From the NCBI GenBank assembly GCA_937892925.1, contig CALBHX010000057.1, forward strand, positions 1 to 40,606: a stretch of DNA of 40,606 nucleotides. The letters run 5' to 3'. Shown here piece by piece: positions 33,716 through 40,606 of this stretch. Both the position numbers and the translations under genes were made by a program. This stretch comes from an uncultured Lentisphaeraceae bacterium (GTDB lineage Bacteria; Verrucomicrobiota; Kiritimatiellia; RFP12; DVOR01). Under the pieces are notes generated by a model. That model did not search any database, had not been told where the DNA came from, and worked only from the letters and a program-made list of their open reading frames with translations. The stretch's first letter is position 1; every line of letters begins with the position of its first letter.

Positions 33716-36328
33716 TCAGCGCGCAACCGGTTCTGACCAGGCATCTCGGTGACAAACCGTGCGCTTCAGCAGATTTTCCGATGAGAATCCAACCTCCAGC
33801 GGATACACACCCGCCGGGCTCTGCCAACCATGCATCGTCACATCCCAATAAGCGAATGCACGCGCTGGGAAAGACAACTTCACTTCACGCGTTTCGCCCG
33901 GCTGCAGAAAAACCTTAGCGAACGCTCCTAGCCGCCGGACTGGCGAGGGCTCCGGCGCATTTACCGGCTTGCCAATATACCCCTGCACAACAGTTGAACC
34001 CGCACGGGCGGAACGATTGGTTACAGAAATACGGAGATTCACCCCCGATGCTTCTCCAGCTTCCACTACCGGCTCACCCAAGGTGAAGTCTGCATAACTT
34101 AACCCATGCCCAAACGGGAAGAGCGGCCGAATACCCTTGGCGTCAAACCAGCGATACCCCATCAATACCCCTTCCTTATAGTCTGCATAGTCTGCCCGAT
34201 AATCGTTCAGCGCATGCGCGGGAGAATCCGTCAGCCGCTTCGGCCAAGAGAAGGGCAGCCGCCCGCCCGGCTCCTGTTTGCCCAGCAAGACATCGGCCAC
34301 GGCATGACCGGCTTCCTGGCCGGCATAACTCGTAAGCACCACGGCTGGCACACGATCCAGCCACGGCAAGGTTACCGGCGACCCGGCATTGACCACCACG
34401 ACCGTCTTGGGATTCAACCCCGCCAACGCCCGAATACCCGCATCATCCTGCGGGAAAAGATCCATCGAAGGACGATCCCCCCCCTCACACTCTAGTGAAA
34501 GCCCATGTCCATGCCGTGTCCCCGTTACCAGAATCACCGCTTCGGCTCGGCGAGCCTGCTCAGCCAATATACCAGCCTGACTCCCTTGTTCAGAGGGGCG
34601 AACCCAACCAAAGGTCATCCGCGCCTCTCCCCCGGCTTGCCGATATTCCAAACGCAATGCATACACCTGCCCCGCTTCGAGCGGAATCTCCGCAAAACGG
34701 CTCCGCTCTTTCCCATTTTTCCAATCATCTAAAACCACCTTACCATTCAGGCTCAGACGTAAGCCATCATCATATGTACCGCCAAAACGGTAAACGCCGC
34801 TTTCTGGCGCCCGGAAGGTCGTTTCCCACCGCACAGAAAAATTTGGCGTCATAGTTCCTATCTTAATTTCCGGCGCACGAACAAAGTCCATCTTAGGCAC
34901 GCCCGACAGGTTGTCATTGCCGAAACGAGCCTGCGTCCAACCGCAATCGCGCATTCCGGTACCGGCGAGCGTGTTTGGATTTTCAGTAAGCAATACCGCA
35001 TCCGGCAGTGGTGCGGCGGTGGCATTCAACGTTGGAAAGGGCGCATATTCCAATATAACTCCCGGAAGTGCCTGATGCAGCCCCTCCCATAACGTGATTT
35101 CATAAGGCGGTTTGCCTTCGGCGCTCCAACCGGAGGTAGCATGTTTAGTCTTGGCATTCTGCCCAACCACAAGCACGCGCTTCAGCGTTTTGGGATCAAG
35201 CGGAAGCACCTTGCCCTCGTTTTTGAGAAGAATCGTGCCCTCAGCAGCAATGGTACGCGCTAGTGCCTGATGTTCCGGTGTATTGCGTGAGCCCGCTGCA
35301 CGCGGCTGTCCATCCAATTTATGAAGTTTTGCCTGAACATAGAGCACACGCCGCGCCATTTCGTCAATCTGTTCGGCCTGTAATTTACCTGCCTTGACGG
35401 CCTCCAACATGGGTTCCTTAAAAAAACGGATGGCACTTCCTCGATTCATCTCCAAATCGGTGCCGCCACGAACGCCCTCAATGGTGTCATGCAGCGAGCT
35501 CCAATCTGTAACCACCAGGCCAGGGAATCCCCACTCCTCCTTAAGTAACGTCTTGTTCAACCAGGTATTATGACTACAAAAAACACCGTTGAGCTTATTG
35601 TAGCCATTCATAACAGCCAATGCGCCACCCTCCTTGATGGCAGCCTCAAACGCCGGCAGATATAACTCCCGTAACGTACGCTCATCCACACGAGAATCCG
35701 TCTGTGAACGATTCCACTCCTGGTTGTTAGCCGCAAAATGCTTGATGCAGGAAGCCACATCCCGCGATTGGATGCCCTGAACCACCTGAACCCCCATCCG
35801 CGCTGTAAGGCACGGATCTTCCCCCATATACTCCCAATTACGCCCACACAGCGGAGTACGAAGCAGATTCAACCCGGGGCCGAGCATCATGTCTTTGCCA
35901 CGGCTCCGAGCTTCTTCACCCATAGCCTCACCAAATCGGCGTGCCAACGAAGGATCCCACGTAGAGGCCAAACACAACAGAGACGGGAAAACTGTAGACG
36001 CATCACGCATATCCGAGGCCGGATAACGCCGACTGAAGTCCATATCTCCCAACTCCTGTCGAACAGTATGCGGCCCATCCGACATCGTAAAGGTCGGAAT
36101 ACCCTTGGCAGGAATACCCGCCACCGTCATTGTGGTAGCGCCATGCGTCAGCGATGCCCGCTCCTCAAAGGTTAATCGATCCAATGCCGCCCGAGCCTGC
36201 GTCTCTGCCCGACCGCACACCGGCGCCTTCCCTTCTCGTTCGGCCATACATGCCGTTACACACAGCATACTCCCTAGCGCCGACAGGAACCCAAACTTCA
36301 GAACCTGATAATTTACTTGCTTCCTCAT
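33716..36328 (-). CDS. GH3 beta-glycosidase with PA14 and fibronectin-III-like domains, probable lipoprotein
   Basis: 870 residues. N-terminal signal ends MLCVTAC, a good lipobox (VTAC), so it is likely lipid-anchored. The GH3 barrel carries SDGPHTVR, GRNWEYMGEDP, CIKHFAANNQE and the nucleophile in GLVVTDWSS (Asp275). A PA14 domain is inserted in the second GH3 domain (about 465-600; FRAPESGVYRFGGTYDDGLR). The C-terminus is the Fn3-like domain (VTNRSARAGSTVVQGYIG). Such enzymes are beta-glucosidases or xylosidases that finish oligosaccharide breakdown; PA14 insertion shapes the active site. A TTG at 36337 precedes the ATG but is too near the AAAGG site. Confidence 0.93.
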   Translation of the reverse strand: MRKQVNYQVLKFGFLSALGSMLCVTACMAEREGKAPVCGRAETQARAALDRLTFEERASLTHGATTMTVAGIPAKGIPTFTMSDGPHTVRQELGDMDFSRRYPASDMRDASTVFPSLLCLASTWDPSLARRFGEAMGEEARSRGKDMMLGPGLNLLRTPLCGRNWEYMGEDPCLTARMGVQVVQGIQSRDVASCIKHFAANNQEWNRSQTDSRVDERTLRELYLPAFEAAIKEGGALAVMNGYNKLNGVFCSHNTWLNKTLLKEEWGFPGLVVTDWSSLHDTIEGVRGGTDLEMNRGSAIRFFKEPMLEAVKAGKLQAEQIDEMARRVLYVQAKLHKLDGQPRAAGSRNTPEHQALARTIAAEGTILLKNEGKVLPLDPKTLKRVLVVGQNAKTKHATSGWSAEGKPPYEITLWEGLHQALPGVILEYAPFPTLNATAAPLPDAVLLTENPNTLAGTGMRDCGWTQARFGNDNLSGVPKMDFVRAPEIKIGTMTPNFSVRWETTFRAPESGVYRFGGTYDDGLRLSLNGKVVLDDWKNGKERSRFAEIPLEAGQVYALRLEYRQAGGEARMTFGWVRPSEQGSQAGILAEQARRAEAVILVTGTRHGHGLSLECEGGDRPSMDLFPQDDAGIRALAGLNPKTVVVVNAGSPVTLPWLDRVPAVVLTSYAGQEAGHAVADVLLGKQEPGGRLPFSWPKRLTDSPAHALNDYRADYADYKEGVLMGYRWFDAKGIRPLFPFGHGLSYADFTLGEPVVEAGEASGVNLRISVTNRSARAGSTVVQGYIGKPVNAPEPSPVRRLGAFAKVFLQPGETREVKLSFPARAFAYWDVTMHGWQSPAGVYPLEVGFSSENLLKRTVCHRDAWSEPVAR

Positions 36329-36451
36329 CTCGTCCAAACCTTTTTGTTTTCAACATCGAACAGTCTTCTCACGACTTCTATAGATTATCACACCTCTGTT
36401 CACCTTCATATCCAATTCAGCCTATGCCGTGTTCTGCATACCGGAGAATGC

Positions 36452-36479
36452 AAAAAGCGCCGGGAGGCTCCCCCGGCGC
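36452..36479 (-). terminator. Rho-independent terminator of the HIT gene
   Basis: On the minus strand an 8-bp stem GCGCCGGG/CCCGGCGC (loop 7 nt) is followed by TTTTT, 24 nt past the HIT stop. Confidence 0.85.
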
Positions 36480-36503
36480 ATAATCCATATCTTTTCGTCT
36501 CTT

Positions 36504-36911
36504 CTACAGAAGGCGGCGCAAAATGCCCTCAAAATCCTGAGCGGCGGCCTTGGCCTCACCCTCTAACGGTGCCCAGGCCGCCTGCTGCCCGGCATATCGC
36601 GGAATCAGATGAACGTGCACATGACCCACCGTTTGCCCGGCCGCTGCACCATTAAGCTGCATCATCGCCAATCCATCACACGCCAACTTCCGTTTAAGCA
36701 GCGTGGCTACCCGCTGAACCGCCGGCATCATACCTGCCAATTCTTCCGGCGGCAGATGAAAGACATCCGGAGCATGAAACTTCGGCACGACCAACGTATG
36801 CCCCAATCCAAACGGGTTGATATCCAAAAACGCCAGCGCGTGTGCATCCTCGAAAACCTTGTAACATGGGATTTTCCCAGAAACAATCGAGCAGAAAATG
36901 CAATCTTCCAT
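36504..36911 (-). CDS. HIT-family nucleotide-binding hydrolase (Hint/PKCI-like)
   Basis: 135 residues. Starts MEDCIFCSIVSGKIPCYKVF, the usual zinc-like CxxC and first strand, and carries the histidine triad VGHVHVHLIPR (His97, 99, 101). HIT proteins hydrolyse nucleoside phosphoramidates such as AMP-lysine. ATG 36911 has AAAGGAG 7 nt upstream, so the longer frame from 36929 is not used. Single gene with own promoter and terminator. Confidence 0.93.
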   Translation of the reverse strand: MEDCIFCSIVSGKIPCYKVFEDAHALAFLDINPFGLGHTLVVPKFHAPDVFHLPPEELAGMMPAVQRVATLLKRKLACDGLAMMQLNGAAAGQTVGHVHVHLIPRYAGQQAAWAPLEGEAKAAAQDFEGILRRLL

Positions 36912-36930
36912 TTTTAACTCCTTTCCCAAA

Positions 36931-36960
36931 AGTATAACATAGCCATCCGTACCCGGACAA
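36931..36960 (-). promoter_or_regulatory. Promoter of the HIT gene
   Basis: Minus strand TTGTCC (36960-36955), 18-nt spacer, TATACT (36936-36931) with TGT extended -10. The -35 lies in one arm of the inverted repeat at 36955-37013. Confidence 0.65.
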
Positions 36961-37013
36961 TGCGTGCAGTCGAGACGATGTTGCCAGCGGCTATGAACCG
37001 CTCAGCATTGTCC
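36955..37013. repeat. 59-bp nested inverted repeat
   Basis: Outer arms GGACAATGC (36955-36963) and GCATTGTCC (37005-37013) are perfect complements; an inner hairpin AGCGG/CCGCT lies at 36986-37002. The left arm contains the HIT promoter -35. It could be a cruciform, a regulator site or a small miniature-element remnant. Confidence 0.6.
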
Positions 37014-37036
37014 CTACCGCCAACCCCATGGAGCGG

Positions 37037-37080
37037 GCTTCTGCAAATTCGCCCCAAGTTGAATCTTGGTCTGGGCGGAA
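37037..37080. repeat. Two 22-bp repeat units (family member D)
   Basis: Units at 37037-37058 (ending CGCCCCAAG) and 37059-37080 (ending GGGCGGAA). The TTGAATCTTGG tail of the second matches the inverse of the GTTCAAGAT tail in array C. Lies between the HIT promoter and tRNA-His. Confidence 0.65.
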
Positions 37081-37338
37081 CCCACCCCACACCGGGCATG
37101 CCCGCCCATGAGGCAAGTCATTTTCCTAATCCCATCGTACCCGCCCAACATTGATTCAAAAAGGTTTTCACTGAAAACGCGGATACAGCCTTTTTCTCCA
37201 TAAAAGAGCTCATCATCCCCGCCTTCCGGTAAATCCCTCGCCCCCTTTTCAGCAAACGCGCCGCCCTGCCCTGATTCACGTCAAACATCCCCGCTGTAAG
37301 CAAAGCCCTTGGACTCTTCTTATCAAAGATTTTCCGTC

Positions 37339-37367
37339 TTGACGCAGCATTTCAGGTTTGCTATTAT
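37339..37367 (+). promoter_or_regulatory. Promoter of tRNA-His
   Basis: TTGACG (37339-37344), exact 17-nt spacer, TATTAT (37362-37367) with TGC extended -10, 13 nt before the tRNA. The closest to consensus in this window. Confidence 0.75.
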
Positions 37368-37380
37368 ACACCCCGTTTTG

Positions 37381-37456
37381 GCGAAAGTAGCTCAGTTGGT
37401 AGAGCCCCAGATTGTGGATCTGGTTGTCGCGGGATCGTGCCCCGTCTTTCGCCCCA
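37381..37456 (+). tRNA. tRNA-His (GTG anticodon)
   Basis: 76 nt with encoded CCA. Acceptor GCGAAAG/CTTTCGC, D-arm GCTC/GAGC, anticodon arm CCAGA-TTGTGGA-TCTGG (anticodon GTG) and T-arm GCGGG/CCCGT. The base before the 5' end is G (37380), facing discriminator C, as required for the extra G-1 of tRNA-His. The T-loop reads ATCGTGC rather than TTCGAAT: positions 54 and 58 are swapped to A and T, which could still pair. Terminator follows directly. Confidence 0.93.
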
Positions 37457-37462
37457 ATCTGG

Positions 37463-37487
37463 CCTCCGCAGAACAGCGGAGGTTTTT
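37463..37487 (+). terminator. Terminator of tRNA-His
   Basis: CCTCCGC and GCGGAGG pair (7 bp, 6-nt loop), then TTTTT, 7 nt after the CCA end. Confidence 0.9.
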
Positions 37488-37513
37488 CTTTCTCAGGGTA
37501 ATTCTGTCATTTA

Positions 37514-37522
37514 TGGTACAAT
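37514..37522 (+). promoter_or_regulatory. Extended -10 promoter of the COG3014-ycfL-lpoB cluster
   Basis: TGGTACAAT ends 6 nt before the ATG at 37529. No Shine-Dalgarno; leaderless start likely. Weak -35. Confidence 0.5.
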
Positions 37523-37528
37523 GCACGC

Positions 37529-38962
37529 ATGAACCGAATGCGCGGCCTACTTCTTGGTGGAATTGCCTTATTATCGGCAGCTTCGGGGTGTTTGTCGGTA
37601 GCAGGGCGCTTAGATGAACAAGCCGAACAGGTTACGCATGGCGTGTTGGAGAAAGCGTATAACCGCGCAGCAGCATTGGCAGAGGAGGATTCGGCCGATA
37701 CCGGATTCTGGCAGGCGGAAGCCGGCACCTTGGCACTCATGCGGGGGAAACCCAAGGACGCGATTCACTTCCTCGGCCTGGCTGACGAATCATTCAATGA
37801 CCTGGCACGAAGGCGTTATGGCGCCTCTGTAGTAGACACTACTGCCGCTCTAGCAGTAAACGATTGCACTATGCCCTACGCGGCCGAAGGGCTCGACCGC
37901 GTGTTTACCCACATTTACCGAGCATTGGCTTATGGCGTAAGCAACGACATGGAGGCCATGCGCGTGGAGTTGAACCGGGCGCGGCAACGACAAATCGAAT
38001 GGTTTGGGCAATGTTCTGAGGATATTGTTAAACAGGAAGACGCCCTGAAGCAACTTTCCAAGAAAGAACGACAGGCTGTTCGGCAAGCGGTAAATCAACA
38101 AACCGCCCCCACGCCACTGGCTGCTGGCATTGCGGAAACCGTCAGTGCGGAGGGGGCGGAAGCTATTCAGGCATTTTCGACACTACGCGGCTTCGGGAAT
38201 CCTTATGCAGCACATCTGACGGGTGTATTCCGATGGTGTATGGGAGATGCCCCGCGCAATGACCTGGCCATGGCAGCAGCCTTAGCTCCAACCTGTTCTG
38301 CCGTACAGGCGGATGCGCTGGCAAGTGCAGCAGGGCGCGTCCCTCAAAAACGAGTTTGGGTCTACATCGAGGATGGCCTGGCACCACGGCGAACCGAACA
38401 TCCCTTCACGATTCCTTATCCTTCACTGACAGGAAACGGGTTTGGCACGCTCACCTTCAACGTTCCGAAACTGGAACCTCGAGCGGCGGCCGCGACCAGT
38501 TATACGGTCAATCACATGCCCTGCGAACAACTGACAGATGTAGATGCGCTGGCACAAGATCAATTTGACCGCGCCTGGCCAGGAATCCTCACACGGCAAG
38601 TTACCCGTACAATCCTTCGAGTGGCCATGCAAGAAGGTACGCAGGCAGCCGTAAAAACGCATCGAGACGGCGGCGAGGCCGCGGCACTTCTCATTAGTGC
38701 GGCCTGGATCGTTTACAACGCAGCCACGAATGCAGCGGATGTGCGCTGTGCAGATCTGCTGCCCAAAAAGGTGTGGTTAGCCGCACTTTCACGCCCGGCA
38801 GACGGCACACTCCAAGTTCGCTCTGCCGATGGCCAAGAAATCCGAATTCAACTGCACCCGCAGGGAAACGCACTCGTGTGGGTGCGTCGAGCCGCGGCAA
38901 CAGGACAAATCACGGTTTTAACGGTGGACTTGGAACGCCCGGCCGGATATACAACAATTTGA
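37529..38962 (+). CDS. COG3014-family lipoprotein
   Basis: 477 residues. Signal MNRMRGLLLGGIALLSAASG followed by Cys fits a lipoprotein. The N-terminal half is helical with TPR-like character (ALMRGKPKDAIHFLGLADESF, YRALAYGVSNDMEAMRVELNRA). The C-terminal half contains VWVYIEDGLAPRRTEHPFTI and a beta-rich end, features of COG3014 proteins. In many Gram-negative bacteria such a gene precedes ycfL and lpoB, exactly as here. The molecular role is unknown; the context suggests a part in outer-membrane-side control of peptidoglycan synthesis. The ATG follows the -10 box by 6 nt. Confidence 0.8.
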   Translation: MNRMRGLLLGGIALLSAASGCLSVAGRLDEQAEQVTHGVLEKAYNRAAALAEEDSADTGFWQAEAGTLALMRGKPKDAIHFLGLADESFNDLARRRYGASVVDTTAALAVNDCTMPYAAEGLDRVFTHIYRALAYGVSNDMEAMRVELNRARQRQIEWFGQCSEDIVKQEDALKQLSKKERQAVRQAVNQQTAPTPLAAGIAETVSAEGAEAIQAFSTLRGFGNPYAAHLTGVFRWCMGDAPRNDLAMAAALAPTCSAVQADALASAAGRVPQKRVWVYIEDGLAPRRTEHPFTIPYPSLTGNGFGTLTFNVPKLEPRAAAATSYTVNHMPCEQLTDVDALAQDQFDRAWPGILTRQVTRTILRVAMQEGTQAAVKTHRDGGEAAALLISAAWIVYNAATNAADVRCADLLPKKVWLAALSRPADGTLQVRSADGQEIRIQLHPQGNALVWVRRAAATGQITVLTVDLERPAGYTTI

Positions 38963-38980
38963 CAGAGAAAGGAGCCCAAT

Positions 38981-39358
38981 ATGACGTGGATAAAAGGATA
39001 CGGGATAGCTGTTTGTGCAGGGGCGCTAGCCTTGATGGGATGTCGAACAGTTCAGTGCTGGGACAATCGGGTAACGTTGGCGAATGTATCAGATGTAGCG
39101 GTAGAGCAAGTCTCTACCGGGCATGTCGGGCAATCCATCACAGCACAAATTCGATTACGGAGCCTGCGTTCCTCGCCGGTTCAGCTGCGGCTGCGTTTCT
39201 CCTGGCTGGACGGAGCGGGGCAAGCTGTCGCAGCAGAGGCGCCCACGAGCGCGTGGCGGCGGGTATCGCTAGCGCCCCAAGAAGTACGTTTTGTGGACGC
39301 CGTGGCGCCAGACGCTTCGTGCGCGTCCTTCATGGTGTATATCCAGGAAGCAGACTGA
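38981..39358 (+). CDS. ycfL: YcfL-like (DUF1425) lipoprotein
   Basis: 125 residues. Lipobox LMGC after a short signal (MTWIKGYGIAVCAGALALMG), then a small beta-sandwich: ITAQIRLRSLRSSPVQLRLR, a FSWLDGAGQ turn and a VAPDASCASFMVYIQEAD end. This is the DUF1425 pattern (a comparison of polar strands around FxWxDxxG). AAAGGAG stands 8 nt upstream of the ATG. It lies between the COG3014 gene and lpoB, the typical place of ycfL. Function unknown. Confidence 0.8.
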   Translation: MTWIKGYGIAVCAGALALMGCRTVQCWDNRVTLANVSDVAVEQVSTGHVGQSITAQIRLRSLRSSPVQLRLRFSWLDGAGQAVAAEAPTSAWRRVSLAPQEVRFVDAVAPDASCASFMVYIQEAD

Positions 39359-39360
39359 CG

Positions 39361-39963
39361 ATGTATCTGCGCGTGGCGACAGTTGGATTGAGTCTATTGC
39401 TCTGTTGGGGATGCGCCTCAACAGAGCGAGTGGATGTGCACAATGACACGGAAACAACCGTATCATTTGACATCCATGACATAGAAGCCGCAGCTGCAAT
39501 GCTTTCGCAAAGTTTACTGCAAGCACGCCGTATTGGAGCCACATCGGAAAAACCGGTTCTCGTTGCCTTTGGGCACGTAACCAACGACACCTGCCAGCTG
39601 TTCGATACAGATGTATTGCTTCGCCGGTTGGAAGAAGCCTTGGTAACATCTGACCGTTTTGAAGTATCGGCCGTATTCGCCGGCCGGGCAAGCGGGCGGG
39701 ATGATCAGATCTCCGCGGCACGAAGTGTTCGCGGAAACGCGGCGTTTGACGCCGCCTCGATACAACAACAAGGACAGCTGCGCGTGCCGGACATTTCCAT
39801 TTCCGGGAAACTGACTCAACGGAATGTCCGCCGGGACAATGGCGGGACGCGTATTGAATATTTTGTTACACTCAAGGCTACACGGCTCGCAGACGGCGTT
39901 GTGGTTTGGCAGCGGTCATTCCAAACGGTAAAGGCGGTGGCCGCAGGAATGCCAGTGTGGTGA
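39361..39963 (+). CDS. lpoB: LpoB-like penicillin-binding protein activator (copy 1)
   Basis: 200 residues. Signal MYLRVATVGLSLLLCWG then Cys; the lipobox is weak (CWGC). The C-terminal LpoB domain shows VLVAFGHVTNDT, DTDVLLRRLEEALVTSDRFE, SARSVRGNAAFDAAS, GQLRVPDISISGKL and RRDNGGTRIEYFVTLKATRL. LpoB is an outer-membrane lipoprotein that reaches through the sacculus to stimulate PBP1B. The start lies 2 nt after the ycfL stop, so the long open frame upstream from 38773 is not coding. A paralogue follows directly. Confidence 0.85.
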   Translation: MYLRVATVGLSLLLCWGCASTERVDVHNDTETTVSFDIHDIEAAAAMLSQSLLQARRIGATSEKPVLVAFGHVTNDTCQLFDTDVLLRRLEEALVTSDRFEVSAVFAGRASGRDDQISAARSVRGNAAFDAASIQQQGQLRVPDISISGKLTQRNVRRDNGGTRIEYFVTLKATRLADGVVVWQRSFQTVKAVAAGMPVW

Positions 39964-39990
39964 CAACTCAAAACGTGAAAGGTAAGGACG

Positions 39991-40606
39991 ATGAAACAGA
40001 TCCTTTGGATTGCGGTGTTGATAGGCAGCCTGGCTTTATTGGGTTCAGGATGTATGGATCGAACACAGTTGGTCGATCAAAACAATGACACCGAGATCGT
40101 TGCCGGGCTTGATTACAAAGACTTTAGCGAAGCGGCAGAAGCCACGGTTCGTCAGATTTTAGGTTCCAAAAAAGTGGCGCGGTTGACAGCTGCGGACAAA
40201 ACATATGTGGTGGCCGTTGGCGCGGTGCAGGATGAAACGCCGCTGGGGATTGACACCGATCTAATCACCGCTCGGATTACAGAAGCTCTGCTCAACGATG
40301 AGCGGTTCACCATCTCTTCGGTCTTTGCGGCAACAAGCAGTAACCGCGACACCATGGTGTCGGACGCTCGGACAGTGCGCGGGAATGCGGAGTTTAATGC
40401 CGCTACAGTGCAAAAACAAGGGCAGTTGAAAGCTCCCGATTTCTCGCTGACCGGAAAAATCATCGCGCGGGATGTCAAACGGGACAACGGCGGCCATCAA
40501 TACGAATACTATTTCCAGCTGCGCATGAGTGATATGGCTTCCGGAACGGTGGTTGTCTCAAAGGAGACTCGCATTATTAAACGTACAGGCAAAAAGAGCC
40601 ACACAT
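39991..40606 (+). CDS. lpoB: LpoB-like penicillin-binding protein activator (copy 2, partial, runs off the right edge)
   Basis: 205 residues visible, frame open to the edge. Signal MKQILWIAVLIGSLALLGSG then Cys (lipoprotein). The body parallels copy 1 block by block: YVVAVGAVQDET, DTDLITARITEALLNDERFT, DARTVRGNAEFNAAT, GQLKAPDFSLTGKI, KRDNGGHQYEYYFQLRMSDM. A tandem duplication is evident. Copy 2 is closer to standard LpoB in its N-terminal linker (DQNNDTEIVAGLDYKDF). GGTAAGGA lies upstream of the ATG, 27 nt after copy 1. Confidence 0.87.
   Translation, partial: MKQILWIAVLIGSLALLGSGCMDRTQLVDQNNDTEIVAGLDYKDFSEAAEATVRQILGSKKVARLTAADKTYVVAVGAVQDETPLGIDTDLITARITEALLNDERFTISSVFAATSSNRDTMVSDARTVRGNAEFNAATVQKQGQLKAPDFSLTGKIIARDVKRDNGGHQYEYYFQLRMSDMASGTVVVSKETRIIKRTGKKSHT

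Noticed and set aside
38773..39360. Long plus-strand open frame upstream of the first LpoB-like gene
   Set aside because: It overlaps COG3014 and ycfL in another frame, has no ribosome site and shows low-complexity Arg/Ser-rich sequence. The LpoB signal peptide starts at 39361.

Overview
The window reads as chromosomal DNA from a Gram-negative bacterium, most likely of the PVC superphylum (Kiritimatiellota/Verrucomicrobiota-like). This placement is inferred from a PEP-CTERM-type C-terminus, many lipoprotein or secretion signals, a folP-cdaA-ybbR order known in Chlamydiae relatives, an LpoB/YcfL/COG3014 lipoprotein cluster, and secreted glycosidases suited to host or plant glycans. No marker gene settles it. 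I see no phage, integrase, transposase or CRISPR array.

Layout. 1-4471 (minus) is a tightly overlapping operon: folP, cdaA (c-di-AMP synthase), ybbR/cdaR, then a GldG-like and a DUF4340-like membrane protein that runs off the left edge. 4548-6959 (minus) is a secreted GH84 enzyme. A gap with a 34-bp direct repeat follows. Next come a Maa/LacA-type acetyltransferase and a DUF2157 plus GDYXXXLXY-like pair (plus, 7585-10917), a type IV pilin-like gene (minus), a large GH13-GH133 glycogen debranching enzyme (plus), and a Nudix gene and a ychJ-asd pair (minus). Divergent from asd is a plus-strand run at 19366-25137: a metX-metW fusion, cysE, a lipoprotein, an AsmA-like protein and trmL. An unrecognised 698-aa gene (minus) is divergent from an orphan parA followed by trpB. 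Then come a secreted metzincin protease (minus), a decayed PEP-CTERM gene (plus), a GH3 glycosidase and a HIT protein (minus), tRNA-His, and the COG3014-ycfL-lpoB-lpoB cluster (plus), which runs off the right edge.

How genes work together. Asd, MetX-MetW and CysE supply aspartate semialdehyde, O-acetylhomoserine and O-acetylserine for methionine/cysteine synthesis. CdaA and YbbR form the c-di-AMP module. The lipoprotein cluster probably tunes peptidoglycan synthesis. GH84, GH3 and the metzincin are exported degradative enzymes.

Most notable non-gene signals: (1) arrays of a 22-bp unit in four separate intergenic regions, with a palindromic GGGGCG/CGCCCC core; (2) a recurrent extended -10 promoter (TGnTATACT), in four cases only 6-8 nt from the ATG, implying leaderless mRNAs; (3) a perfect palindrome over the promoter of the unrecognised 698-aa gene; (4) a PEP-CTERM pseudogene with several lesions that still has its terminator. 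All family calls come from reading motifs; no database search was possible.
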